Assembly (NCBI GenBank): GCA_965119745.1
Contig: OZ221973.1
Span: 2,232,001 to 2,296,000 of the forward strand
Source of the DNA: CAJFUR01 sp904420575
Lineage (GTDB): Bacteria > Actinomycetota > Coriobacteriia > Coriobacteriales > Eggerthellaceae
Length of the DNA stretch: 64,000 nt
Direction: 5' to 3'
Position 1 is the stretch's first letter. Every line of letters begins with the position of its first letter. The notes below the pieces were generated by a model, which was not told the DNA's origin, searched no databases, and worked only from the letters and a program-made list of their open reading frames with translations. The position numbers and the translations under genes are program-made. This document shows positions 1-7,920 of the stretch, piece after piece.

Positions 1-1632
1 CTGCGGTTCGCCACGCCTGACGGCTGCATCGTGTGGCCTTCGGGAAAGGTGACGCTGGGTGCCACCGCCGCCGAGGACGAAGAGGGCGCGCTCGCCCGTG
101 CCCGGCGCCTGGAAGACGCCCGCGTGCGCCATGGCGCGGCGCAGGAGGCGCTGGCCCAGGCTCTCGCGGCCGCGGAGGAGGCCGAAGAGGCGCTGCGCAA
201 GGCCCAGGCGGAAAGCCTGGCGCTCAGCCAGGAGCTGGCGCAGAAGCGGGGCGCCGCCGACGCGGCCCGCGCCGAGGCCGACCGCGCCGAAGAGAAGCTG
301 GCCGCGGTGCGGCGCGAGCTGGAGGACGTGGAGCGCCAGCGCGCCGCCGCCGAGCAGTCCATCGCCGAGACCCGCCCGAACGTGGACGCCCTCGCCGAGC
401 GCGTGGACGCCCTTGCGCGGGAGCTGGAGGAGACCAAGGAGAAGCTTGCGGCCGCCCAGGACGCCGCCGCCCCGCTGCGCGACGAGGCGCAGCGCGCTTC
501 GGAGGCGCTTTCGGAGGCGAGGCTTTCCGCCGCCACGCTGGCCGAGCGCGAGACCTACACGTCCCGCGTGCGCGAGGCCCGCGAGCGCGAGATCAAACAG
601 CTTGCCAACGCCGACGCGGAGGCGCGCGCGACGCTGCGCAAGAAGAAGGCGGCCATGGTGCGCATCGAGCCTCTGCTCGCCGCCTTCGAAGAGCTGGTGG
701 ACAGCGCGCGGCGGTGGACGCGCGACCTGGAGGACCAGGCCACGGCCGCACAGGACTCCACCAGCGGCCTGCATGCGGCCGCGAACGAGGCGCGCGCGGC
801 GGCCCGCCAGGCGCAGGCCGCCTTCGACGCGGCGAACGAGCGCATGAGCGCCGCCCGCGTGGACAAGGGGCGGCTCGAAGTGCAGGTGGAGGCCGCAGTG
901 AACGTCATCGTGCACGACTGCAAGACGCCGCTCGAAACGGCGCTCGCCCTGCCCGAGCTGGAAGACCGTGCCGAAGCCGAAGGGACGGCGTTCAAGCTGC
1001 GCCGCCGCATCGCCAACATGGGCACCATCAACCCGGACGCCGCCGACGAGTACGAAGAGCTCAAACGGCGCTACGACTACCTGGCCGGCCAGCTGGCCGA
1101 CCTGGACGGGGCGCGCCGCACGCTCGCGAAGATCAACCGCGTCATCGACGCGCGCATGAAGGACGACTTCGTGCGCACCTACGAGGCCGTGGACAAGAAC
1201 TTCCAGGAGATCTTCGGCGTGCTGTTCCCCGGCGGCTCGGCGCACCTGTCCCTGGTGGACCCCGACGATCTGGAGAACACGGGCGTGGAGGTGTCGGCGC
1301 AGCCCCGCGGCAAGCGCATCACCAAGATGATGCTCATGAGCGGCGGCGAGAAGTCGCTCACGGCCCTGGCGCTGCTGTTCGCGGTCTACCGCATCCGCGC
1401 CACGCCGTTCTACATCCTTGACGAGGTGGAAGCCGCGCTCGACGACTCGAACCTGCGCCGCCTGGCGTCCTACATCGACTCGCTGCGCGACCGGACCCAG
1501 CTCATCATGATCACGCACCAGCGCCGCACCATGGAAATGGCCGACGTGCTGTTCGGCGTGTCCATGCAGGCCGACGGCGTCACGAAGGTGATCAGCCAGA
1601 AACTGGAACACGCCCTGCAGCACGCGGAATAG
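1..1632 (+). CDS. smc: Chromosome segregation protein SMC, C-terminal part (5' end outside window)
   Basis: The frame is open from base 1, so this is the 3' half of a longer gene. It starts in the hinge. A long Ala/Glu/Arg-rich coiled coil follows (about residues 20-330). The C-terminal ATPase half has the ABC signature LMSGGEKS and a Walker B FYILDEVEAALDD, then a D-loop and the switch histidine in MITHQRR. SMC dimers with ScpAB compact and segregate the nucleoid, and the head closes on ATP. It precedes ftsY, a common smc-ftsY order in Gram-positive bacteria. The first ATG of the visible frame is not a real start. Confidence 0.96.
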   Translation: MRFATPDGCIVWPSGKVTLGATAAEDEEGALARARRLEDARVRHGAAQEALAQALAAAEEAEEALRKAQAESLALSQELAQKRGAADAARAEADRAEEKLAAVRRELEDVERQRAAAEQSIAETRPNVDALAERVDALARELEETKEKLAAAQDAAAPLRDEAQRASEALSEARLSAATLAERETYTSRVREAREREIKQLANADAEARATLRKKKAAMVRIEPLLAAFEELVDSARRWTRDLEDQATAAQDSTSGLHAAANEARAAARQAQAAFDAANERMSAARVDKGRLEVQVEAAVNVIVHDCKTPLETALALPELEDRAEAEGTAFKLRRRIANMGTINPDAADEYEELKRRYDYLAGQLADLDGARRTLAKINRVIDARMKDDFVRTYEAVDKNFQEIFGVLFPGGSAHLSLVDPDDLENTGVEVSAQPRGKRITKMMLMSGGEKSLTALALLFAVYRIRATPFYILDEVEAALDDSNLRRLASYIDSLRDRTQLIMITHQRRTMEMADVLFGVSMQADGVTKVISQKLEHALQHAE

Positions 1633-1691
1633 CGAGCGGCCGGGCGCCTGTGAGGCGAAGGCGAAGGTGCCGTCTGTGGTGTGTGGGGGCG

Positions 1692-1720
1692 CTGACGTGG
1701 CGCGCGCTTTGAGCTACACT
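1692..1720 (+). promoter_or_regulatory. Probable promoter of ftsY
   Basis: CTGACG at 1692-1697 and TACACT at 1715-1720 are separated by 17 bp. They lie about 50 bp before the ftsY start, in the 136-bp gap after smc. This is a sigma-70-type match read by eye. Confidence 0.5.
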
Positions 1721-1768
1721 GTTGAACCACGGAAACGACGTGCCGAAACCGCAGAATAGGAGTCCCCC

Positions 1769-2689
1769 ATGGGATTTTTCGAACGCATAAGCGAAGGCCT
1801 CGCGCGTTCGCGCGACAAGTTCAAGGAACAGATGAACGTCCTTCTGGACCGCGGCCCGGACCTGGACGACGATTTCTGGGACGGCTTGGAGGAAACGCTC
1901 ATCCTGGCCGACATCGGCGCGCCGGCGGCAAGCGAGATCGTGGAGAGCCTGCGCGACACGGCCACGCGCAAGGCCCTGCCCGACGCCTACGCCGTGCTCG
2001 ACCTGCTGAACGACCAGATAGCCGCCACGTTCGCCGAGGGCGGGCAAGACGTGCTGGACGGCGGGGAAGCGGTGGTGCTGTTCGTGGGCATCAACGGCAC
2101 GGGCAAGACCACCACGGTGGGCAAACTGGCGAAGGAGGCCACCGACGCGGGCCGCACGGTGCTGCTGGGCAGCGCCGACACGTTCCGCGCCGCCGCCATC
2201 GAGCAGCTGGAGGTGTGGGCGCGGCGCGCGGGCGTGGAAGTGGTCACGCGCGAGCGCGGCAGCGACCCGGCCAGCGTGTGCTACGACACCCTGGAGCGTG
2301 CCGAGGCGGTGGGCGCCGACCTGGTGCTCATCGACACGGCCGGGCGCCTGCACACGTCGGCCGACCTCATGCGCGAGCTGGAGAAGGTGGTGGGCGTGGT
2401 GCGCAAGCGCGCGAACATGCCCGTGTACACGGTGCTGGTCACCGACGCCACCACCGGCCAGAACGGCCTTTCGCAGGCGCGCGAGTTCGACCGCGCGCTC
2501 GACCTGGACGGCGTCATCGTCACCAAGCTGGACGGCACCGCCAAGGGCGGCATCGCGCTGGCCATCAGCCACGAGCTGGAGCTGCCCGTGCTGAAGATAG
2601 GCGTGGGCGAAGGCCTGGACGACCTGCGCGACTTCGACTCCCACGACTTCGCGCGCGCCCTCGTGGGGGAGTTCGACGGGCGAGAATAG
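1769..2689 (+). CDS. ftsY: Signal recognition particle receptor FtsY
   Basis: SRP GTPase that docks ribosome-SRP complexes at the membrane. It is 306 residues and lacks the long acidic A domain of E. coli FtsY, giving the short NG form of many Gram-positives. The N domain helices (MGFFERISEGLARSRDKF) are followed by the G1 P-loop GINGTGKT at residues 107-114, the DTAGR motif (G3), and TKLDGTAKGG (G4). The start is the ATG at 1769 with AGGAG a few bases upstream. It is followed after about 140 bp by ffh, so both SRP-pathway GTPases are side by side. Confidence 0.97.
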   Translation: MGFFERISEGLARSRDKFKEQMNVLLDRGPDLDDDFWDGLEETLILADIGAPAASEIVESLRDTATRKALPDAYAVLDLLNDQIAATFAEGGQDVLDGGEAVVLFVGINGTGKTTTVGKLAKEATDAGRTVLLGSADTFRAAAIEQLEVWARRAGVEVVTRERGSDPASVCYDTLERAEAVGADLVLIDTAGRLHTSADLMRELEKVVGVVRKRANMPVYTVLVTDATTGQNGLSQAREFDRALDLDGVIVTKLDGTAKGGIALAISHELELPVLKIGVGEGLDDLRDFDSHDFARALVGEFDGRE

Positions 2690-2777
2690 GGCCTGCTAGA
2701 CCTGGCCGCCGAAGATGCCGTAGCCGTCGCGCTGCCCGCTGAAATGGTGGAGTTGGGGCTGTGGCGGCCGTATGAAG

Positions 2778-2783
2778 TATAAT
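2778..2783 (+). promoter_or_regulatory. -10 element upstream of ffh
   Basis: A perfect TATAAT lies 48 bp before the ffh ATG. A weak TTGGGG at 2753-2758 is 19 bp upstream of it. The AAGGAG ribosome binding site is at 2815-2820. Confidence 0.5.
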
Positions 2784-2830
2784 TGGCGAAACGCAACGGC
2801 ACGCATCGCGAAGCAAGGAGCCAACCTACC

Positions 2831-4249
2831 ATGCTCGAAAGCCTTTCCGAACGCCTGCAGGGCATCTTCTCGGGCCTGCGCGGCAAGGGCCGCCTGACCG
2901 AGGACGACATCACGCAAGCCATGCGCGAGATACGCATGGCGCTTCTGGAGGCGGACGTCAACTTCAAAGTGGTCAAGTCGTTCGTCGCGCGCACGAAGGA
3001 GCGCTGCCTGGACGCGGAGGTGCTCGACTCGCTCACGCCGGCGCAGAACGTCGTCAAAATCGTGCTTGACGAGCTCACCGAGCTTCTGGGCCGCACGGAC
3101 AGCAAGCTGGTGCTGGGAAGCCGCATCCCCAACGTCATCATGCTGGTGGGCCTGCAGGGCTCCGGCAAGACGACCGCCGCCGCGAAGCTGGCCTACCGCC
3201 TGAAGCAGGAAAACCACTCGCCGCTGCTGGTGGCGTGCGACGTGTACCGTCCCGCCGCTGCCGACCAGCTGCAGACCTTGGGCGGCGAGATAGGCGTGCG
3301 CGTGTACCGCGGCGACGGCCAGGACCCGGTGCGCATCGCCCAGGAGGGCGTCCAGGACGCCATCGACAACCTGCGCGACGTGGTCATCATCGACACGGCG
3401 GGCCGCCTGCACGTGGACGACGAGATGATGGACGAGGCCGAAAACATCAAGCGCGCGGTGAAGCCCGACCAGATCCTCATGGTGGTGGACGCCATGACCG
3501 GCCAGGACGTCGTGAGCGTGGCCGCCGCCTTCGCCGAGCGCGTGGACTTCGACGGCGTCATCATGTCGAAGATGGACGGCGACGCCCGCGGCGGCGGCGC
3601 GCTTTCCATCAAGCAGGTCACGGGCAAGCCCATCAAGTTCATCAGTTCCGGCGAGAAGCCGGACTCGCTGGAGGAATTCCACCCCGACCGCATGGCGAAG
3701 CGCATCCTGGGCATGGGCGACGTCGTGAGCCTCATCGAGAGCGCCGTCAAGGTGCAACAGGAGGAAGTGGAGCAGGAGCAGGCCGAGCGCATGATGCGCG
3801 CGAACCTGAACCTGAACGACTTCATAGATATGAACCGCCAGATACGCAAGATGGGTGGCATCTCGAAGCTGGTGAGCGCGCTTCCCGGCGGCGACAAGGC
3901 GCTTGGGTCGGGCCAAGTGGACGAAGGGGCGCTCGACCACATGGAGGTCATCATCAATTCCATGACGAAGGCCGAACGCGAGAAGCCCGACCTGCTGAAC
4001 GGCAGCCGCCGCGCGCGCATCGCCGCCGGCGCCGGCGTGTCGGTGACCGACGTGAACCAGCTCATCAAGAAGTTCAACGAGACCAAGAAGATGATGAAGA
4101 AGTTCATGCCCTCCGCCGAGGAAATGGCCGGTGGCCGCGGCAAAAAGGGCAAGAAAGGCAAGCGTTCGCGCCGCCGCGGCCTGCCCGGCCTGCCGTCCGG
4201 CATGAGCATGGCCGACCTGAAGAAGCTCCAAGACATGATGGGGGAATAG
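2831..4249 (+). CDS. ffh: Signal recognition particle protein Ffh (SRP54)
   Basis: GTPase that binds SRP RNA and signal peptides. The N domain begins MLESLSERLQGIFSGL. The P-loop GLQGSGKTT and DTAGRLHVDDEM mark the G domain, and SKMDGDARGG the G4 region. The methionine-rich M domain includes KKMMKKFMPSAEEMAGG and ends MSMADLKKLQDMMGE, with a basic KKGKKGKRSRRR stretch for RNA binding. The start at 2831 is chosen because AAGGAG sits 10 bp upstream. A TTG 48 bp earlier lies inside the -10 element, so it cannot be used from that promoter. The product is 472 residues, normal for the family. Confidence 0.97.
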   Translation: MLESLSERLQGIFSGLRGKGRLTEDDITQAMREIRMALLEADVNFKVVKSFVARTKERCLDAEVLDSLTPAQNVVKIVLDELTELLGRTDSKLVLGSRIPNVIMLVGLQGSGKTTAAAKLAYRLKQENHSPLLVACDVYRPAAADQLQTLGGEIGVRVYRGDGQDPVRIAQEGVQDAIDNLRDVVIIDTAGRLHVDDEMMDEAENIKRAVKPDQILMVVDAMTGQDVVSVAAAFAERVDFDGVIMSKMDGDARGGGALSIKQVTGKPIKFISSGEKPDSLEEFHPDRMAKRILGMGDVVSLIESAVKVQQEEVEQEQAERMMRANLNLNDFIDMNRQIRKMGGISKLVSALPGGDKALGSGQVDEGALDHMEVIINSMTKAEREKPDLLNGSRRARIAAGAGVSVTDVNQLIKKFNETKKMMKKFMPSAEEMAGGRGKKGKKGKRSRRRGLPGLPSGMSMADLKKLQDMMGE

Positions 4250-4251
4250 AA

Positions 4252-4281
4252 GGTTCCGCCGGCCTGACGGCCGGCGGAACC
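4252..4281 (+). terminator. Strong GC hairpin after ffh
   Basis: A perfect 13-bp stem (4252-4264 with 4269-4281) and a TGAC loop begin two bases after the ffh stop. There is no T-run behind it, so it may end transcription only partly, or protect the 3' end. Confidence 0.55.
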
Positions 4282-4401
4282 TGCCGACGCTGCGAAGCGC
4301 CAGGGCACCCGATCTTCGCATGACGGCGCAGACTTGCGTACGGAAGCACGCGGCGCCTGCGCCGTCTCGCGAATCTCGAGCACCCCGACGCTTCTCGCTG
4401 G

Positions 4402-4421
4402 CTTACTGTGCAAGCTGTAAG
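4402..4421. promoter_or_regulatory. Small inverted repeat upstream of ABC operon
   Basis: CTTAC at 4402-4406 and GTAAG at 4417-4421 form a 5-bp dyad about 40 bp before the ABC ATPase start. It could be an operator. No regulator gene adjoins it. Confidence 0.2.
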
Positions 4422-4459
4422 TTGAGGTTGGGGCGCAACGAGAAGGGAAGGTACCGCCA

Positions 4460-5347
4460 ATGGTCTACGAACAGGGATATCCGCCTCCGCAGCCGCCCTA
4501 CGGCGTTGCAGGGGTGCCGGCGCCGGGCGTTCCCTATGGCATGCCTCCCGCGGCTCCTGCGCCGGGGTATTATGCCCCCGGCTTCCGCGCCGCTCCCGCC
4601 TACGCGGGCGCGGTGCCGCCGCCGGCCGAGCCCTATCCGGCACCGGGCTTCCTGCCGGTGCTGGAATGCCAGGCGCTCACCAAGGCCTACGGCGCCACGC
4701 TCGCGCTCAACCAGGTGGCGCTTGCGGTGCCGCGGGGCCGCGTCGTGGGCCTGCTGGGCCCCAACGGCAGCGGCAAGACCACGCTCATCAAGCTGGCCGC
4801 CGGCCTTCTGCATCCCACGGCGGGTGCCGTGCTGGTCGAGGGCGCGGTGCCGGGGCCGGCCACGAAGGCGCGCGTCTCGTATTTGCCCGAGCGGCCGTAC
4901 TTCTCGCAGAACATGAAGGTGACCGACTGCCTGGCCTTCTTCGAGGACTTCTATGCCGACTTCGACCGCGCGCTCGCCTGCGACATGCTCGCGCGGCTGG
5001 CAGTGCCCATGGCCTCGCACATGGGATCGCTCTCCAAGGGCACGAAGGAAAAGGTGCAGCTGGTTCTGGTGATGGCGCGCCATGCGGCGCTGTACCTGCT
5101 CGACGAGCCCATCGGCGGGGTCGACCCGGCTACGCGCGACTACATTCTGGACACCATCATATCCAACTACCGGCGCGACGCCACCATCCTGCTTTCCACG
5201 CACCTGATAGCCGACGTGGAGCGGGTTCTGGACGACTTCGTGTTCCTGCAGTACGGGACCATGGTCATGCATGCGCCGGCATCGTTCGTGCGCGACCAGT
5301 ACGGCATGAGCCTCGACGACTACTTCAGGGGGGCGTTCAGATGCTAG
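4460..5347 (+). CDS. ABC transporter ATP-binding protein with Pro/Tyr-rich N-terminal extension
   Basis: 295-residue ABC ATPase. The Walker A is GPNGSGKTT. The signature region reads SLSKGTKEKVQLVL, and Walker B is ALYLLDEPIGGVDP followed by a switch His in LLSTHL. The first ~70 residues are a low-complexity Pro/Tyr/Ala/Gly segment (for example YPPPQPPYG) with no ABC homology. The core is like the YtrB/NatA class that pairs with a separate permease. Its stop overlaps the next start by 7 bp, so translation is probably coupled. The substrate cannot be read from the sequence. A GAAGGGAAGG ribosome binding site precedes the ATG. Confidence 0.9.
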   Translation: MVYEQGYPPPQPPYGVAGVPAPGVPYGMPPAAPAPGYYAPGFRAAPAYAGAVPPPAEPYPAPGFLPVLECQALTKAYGATLALNQVALAVPRGRVVGLLGPNGSGKTTLIKLAAGLLHPTAGAVLVEGAVPGPATKARVSYLPERPYFSQNMKVTDCLAFFEDFYADFDRALACDMLARLAVPMASHMGSLSKGTKEKVQLVLVMARHAALYLLDEPIGGVDPATRDYILDTIISNYRRDATILLSTHLIADVERVLDDFVFLQYGTMVMHAPASFVRDQYGMSLDDYFRGAFRC

Positions 5348-6177
5348 GCAAACTGTTCAAGTACGACATGAAGGCGCTCTCGCGCACGCTCGTCCCGCTG
5401 CACGTCGCGGTGCTGGTGCTGGGGCTGGTCAGCTGCGTGGCGGGATTCGCCGGGCACACCGTCGGCGAGAGCGGCTCGTCTCCGGAGCGCAACGTGTTCA
5501 TGGCGGTCATGACCTTGGCCTTCCTGCTTTCCATGGTGGCGTTGTTCGTGGCGGTGGTGGCCACGTTCGTGATCGTCATCGCGCGCTTCTACAGGAACCT
5601 CTTCACCGACGAAGGCTATCTGACGCTCACGTTGCCCGTGAACGCCAACCAGATCATGCTTTCGAAGACCCTTGCGGGGCTGCTGTGGATGTGCATCGAC
5701 GTCGTGGTCGTGAGCCTGTGTGCCGTCCTGGCCTCCCTCGGCGCCTACGGGTTCGTGGAAGGGACGCTTGACTCCACGGTTCCGTACTGGATGCTCAGCG
5801 CGGCCGGCGGCGACCTGTTCGGCAGCGAAGGATGGGGTTCGGTGCTCGTGGGCATGGCCAACACCGGCGCGCAGCTCGTGTTCGGGCTCCTGCTGGCGTA
5901 TTTGTCGTTCACGCTGGGGGCGCGCATGGCCGAGCGGCACAAGGTCGCGGCCGGCATCGGCATCTACGTGCTTCTGGGCTGGATCCTGGGGCTGGCCGGC
6001 GGGATCGGCGCCATCGTCGCCAGCAGCGCGACGATCTACTGGGGCAGCGTGACCTTCGACTACGACGTCTTCACCTTCTTCATGTCGGCGGCGAGCTGGG
6101 TCTTGCTGCTGGGCGGCGCGGCCATCTGCCATGCCTTGTGCGTGCATCTGCTGAAACGCCGGATCGAGCTGACGTGA
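5341..6177 (+). CDS. ABC transporter permease (ABC-2 type)
   Basis: 278-residue membrane protein starting MLGKLFKYDMKALSRT, an N-terminus typical of ABC-2 permeases of small exporters. About six hydrophobic segments are visible, including ones around residues 20-40, 60-85, 120-145, 175-200, 205-230 and 245-265. The motif EGYLTLTLPV after the second segment resembles permeases paired with YtrB/BcrA-like ATPases. The ATG at 5341 overlaps the ATPase stop, so the two form one transporter. Substrate unknown. Confidence 0.88.
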   Translation: MLGKLFKYDMKALSRTLVPLHVAVLVLGLVSCVAGFAGHTVGESGSSPERNVFMAVMTLAFLLSMVALFVAVVATFVIVIARFYRNLFTDEGYLTLTLPVNANQIMLSKTLAGLLWMCIDVVVVSLCAVLASLGAYGFVEGTLDSTVPYWMLSAAGGDLFGSEGWGSVLVGMANTGAQLVFGLLLAYLSFTLGARMAERHKVAAGIGIYVLLGWILGLAGGIGAIVASSATIYWGSVTFDYDVFTFFMSAASWVLLLGGAAICHALCVHLLKRRIELT

Positions 6178-6740
6178 GCCCTCGACAGTCCGATAAGGGG
6201 GCGTCTGCCCCCTTTCTCATCCGCCCGTATGGCGAAGAAGACCTCGCGGGCATACTGAGGGCATGGAACGGGGTCGTGGAGGCGGGCAACGCGTTCCCTC
6301 AGACCGACCCGCTGAACGAAGATCGGGCGCGGGAGTTCTTCGCGTCCCAGTCGCACTGCGGCGTCGCGGTACGGGCGGCGGCGGACGCTGACGGAGCCGT
6401 TGCTGCGGAAGCGGCCGCCACGTCCGCCGTTCTGGGGATGTACATCCTGCATCCGAACAACGTGGGCCGCTGCGGGCACGTGGCCAACGCGAGCTACGCC
6501 GTGGTTCCCGAGGCGCGCGGTTGTGGGATCGGGCGCGCGCTGGTGGAGGACTCGCTTGCCCAGGCGGCGGCGCTGGGGTTCCGTGGCCTGCAGTTCAATG
6601 CGGTGGTGGCCAGCAACGAAGGCGCCATCCACCTGTACGAGAGCCTGGGTTTCAAGCGCGTGGGCACGGTGCCCGAAGGCTTCCTGAACGGACGCGGCGT
6701 CTACGAGGACATTCACGTCTTCTATCGGGGCGCGGACTGA
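6174..6740 (+). CDS. GNAT family N-acetyltransferase
   Basis: 188-residue acetyltransferase. Residues ~15-45 (FLIRPYGEEDLAGILRAWN) are the first beta-alpha unit. Acetyl-CoA is bound around VVPEARGCGIGRALVEDSL, which carries the R/Q-x-x-G-x-G/A loop. The C-terminal LYESLGFKRVGTVPEGF is the usual GNAT end. A GTG start at 6174 overlaps the permease stop as GTGA and leaves a short N-terminal tail. Later in-frame starts would cut the fold. The substrate is not predictable. It is probably cotranscribed with the transporter. Confidence 0.85.
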   Translation: MSPRQSDKGASAPFLIRPYGEEDLAGILRAWNGVVEAGNAFPQTDPLNEDRAREFFASQSHCGVAVRAAADADGAVAAEAAATSAVLGMYILHPNNVGRCGHVANASYAVVPEARGCGIGRALVEDSLAQAAALGFRGLQFNAVVASNEGAIHLYESLGFKRVGTVPEGFLNGRGVYEDIHVFYRGAD

Positions 6741-6795
6741 GGCCTCGGCCGCCGAGCCCGCGACGTCCGCAATTTCCCGGCCTCGAGTCGCGAAC

Positions 6796-6827
6796 CCGGA
6801 ACCCGAAATCCAGGCTTCGGGTTCCGG
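6796..6827. terminator. Bidirectional terminator between convergent genes
   Basis: A 12-bp stem (6796-6807 with 6816-6827) and an 8-nt loop lie in the 99-bp gap between the + strand acetyltransferase and the convergent - strand B3/4 gene. Confidence 0.65.
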
Positions 6828-6839
6828 AACGCCTTGCGC

Positions 6840-7565
6840 TCACTCGGCGACGACGAGCTCCGGATGCTCCCGGTCGACAACGGCGCGTGCGGCGATGGTG
6901 GCTCCCAGGTACCTTTCCATGAGGTCGGCGAACTCGTCGAGCGCAACGTTGAGGTCGCCCGCGCGTTCGGGTTCGAGGCATTCCACGACGAGGACCGCGT
7001 TCCTCGAGCCGTCCGTGAGCGCCGTGCGCTGCCCGTCGCGCCAGTTGAAGCATCGGCAGACAGCGCCCTCGTCGTCACGGTAGCACAGCTCGCCCGGCAA
7101 GGTGGGGTCGTCCTCGTTCTCGCCGAGCGGCATGAACGCGTCGCCTCCCTCAGTGATCCCCAGGCGCAGGTTGCCGGCGATGGCGTCCAGATCCTCTCCG
7201 CCGACGGGGAGCGCGTGCTTGAGGGAGACGGCGTTGTACACGTCGACCGCTGGCGTGATGGAGCCGACGGGATTGTCCTTCAGCACGCGTTTGAGCAGGT
7301 TCTCGATGGAGCAGCGGGCACCCTTCTTCGTCTTGAAAAGCCGGTACGCGTCGCGCCACGCCTTCACGGGCGCGTTCTCGGAGATCGTCTCGCTGGTAAG
7401 ATACGCCTTCGCGCGCTCGTTCGCGTCGCTCAGGAGGCGCGCGATCTCGGCGGCGTCGGAGGCGGGCACCTCGTCTTTGCCCTTCATGTCCCGTGCCACG
7501 ATGATGCCGATGGACGCCTGCGGGAACAGCTCCCAGAACGATTCTTCGGCGACGAACTTCTGCAT
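6840..7565 (-). CDS. B3/B4 tRNA-binding domain protein (PheT-editing-like)
   Basis: 241-residue protein of the free-standing B3/4 domain family, related to the editing domain of phenylalanyl-tRNA synthetase beta. Supporting segments are FWELFPQASIGIIVARD near the start, PVKAWRDAYRLF and CSIENLLKRVL in the middle, and SITPAVDVYNAVSLKHALPV with GGEDLDAIAG further on. Members are thought to act on mischarged tRNA or free amino acid adducts, but their role is not well settled. The start at 7565 has GGAGG upstream; an earlier in-frame start adds ten residues without a site. It is transcribed alone and converges on the GNAT gene. Confidence 0.8.
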   Translation of the reverse strand: MQKFVAEESFWELFPQASIGIIVARDMKGKDEVPASDAAEIARLLSDANERAKAYLTSETISENAPVKAWRDAYRLFKTKKGARCSIENLLKRVLKDNPVGSITPAVDVYNAVSLKHALPVGGEDLDAIAGNLRLGITEGGDAFMPLGENEDDPTLPGELCYRDDEGAVCRCFNWRDGQRTALTDGSRNAVLVVECLEPERAGDLNVALDEFADLMERYLGATIAARAVVDREHPELVVAE

Positions 7566-7829
7566 GGTTTCCTCCCGGGGTCGGCCTGAACGCAATTGGC
7601 GGCAACGCTCTGGAGGGGGCCGCCATGCCCGGCTGGCTGACCGGTCGTGGCGGCCCCGCCCGTATGTGGTTCAGCGTAGCGCAACGCCGCCAGGAGGGTC
7701 AAGAGGGCCGCTCCGGTGAGGGTTTCTGGGGCAAGGACGTGCTGGCCCCGGACGCCACCTGGTCGGTCGTGCCAAAAGAGGGACGCCCGCGCGGCTTCCG
7801 GCCGCCCGATCCGTTGCCGACCCGCCATT

Positions 7830-7858
7830 TTGCCGCGGTTTCGCGCCTCTGCTATACT
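7830..7858 (+). promoter_or_regulatory. Promoter of the sensor kinase-response regulator operon
   Basis: TTGCCG at 7830-7835 and TATACT at 7853-7858 have 17-bp spacing. They lie within the 355-bp gap between the divergent B3/4 and kinase genes. The rest of that gap shows no clear gene. Confidence 0.65.
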
Positions 7859-7920
7859 GGGCGTCCGTCAAGGGGGCCGGAACCGTCCGGCATGTCGCGC
7901 AACAAGGGGTGGGGGGGACC

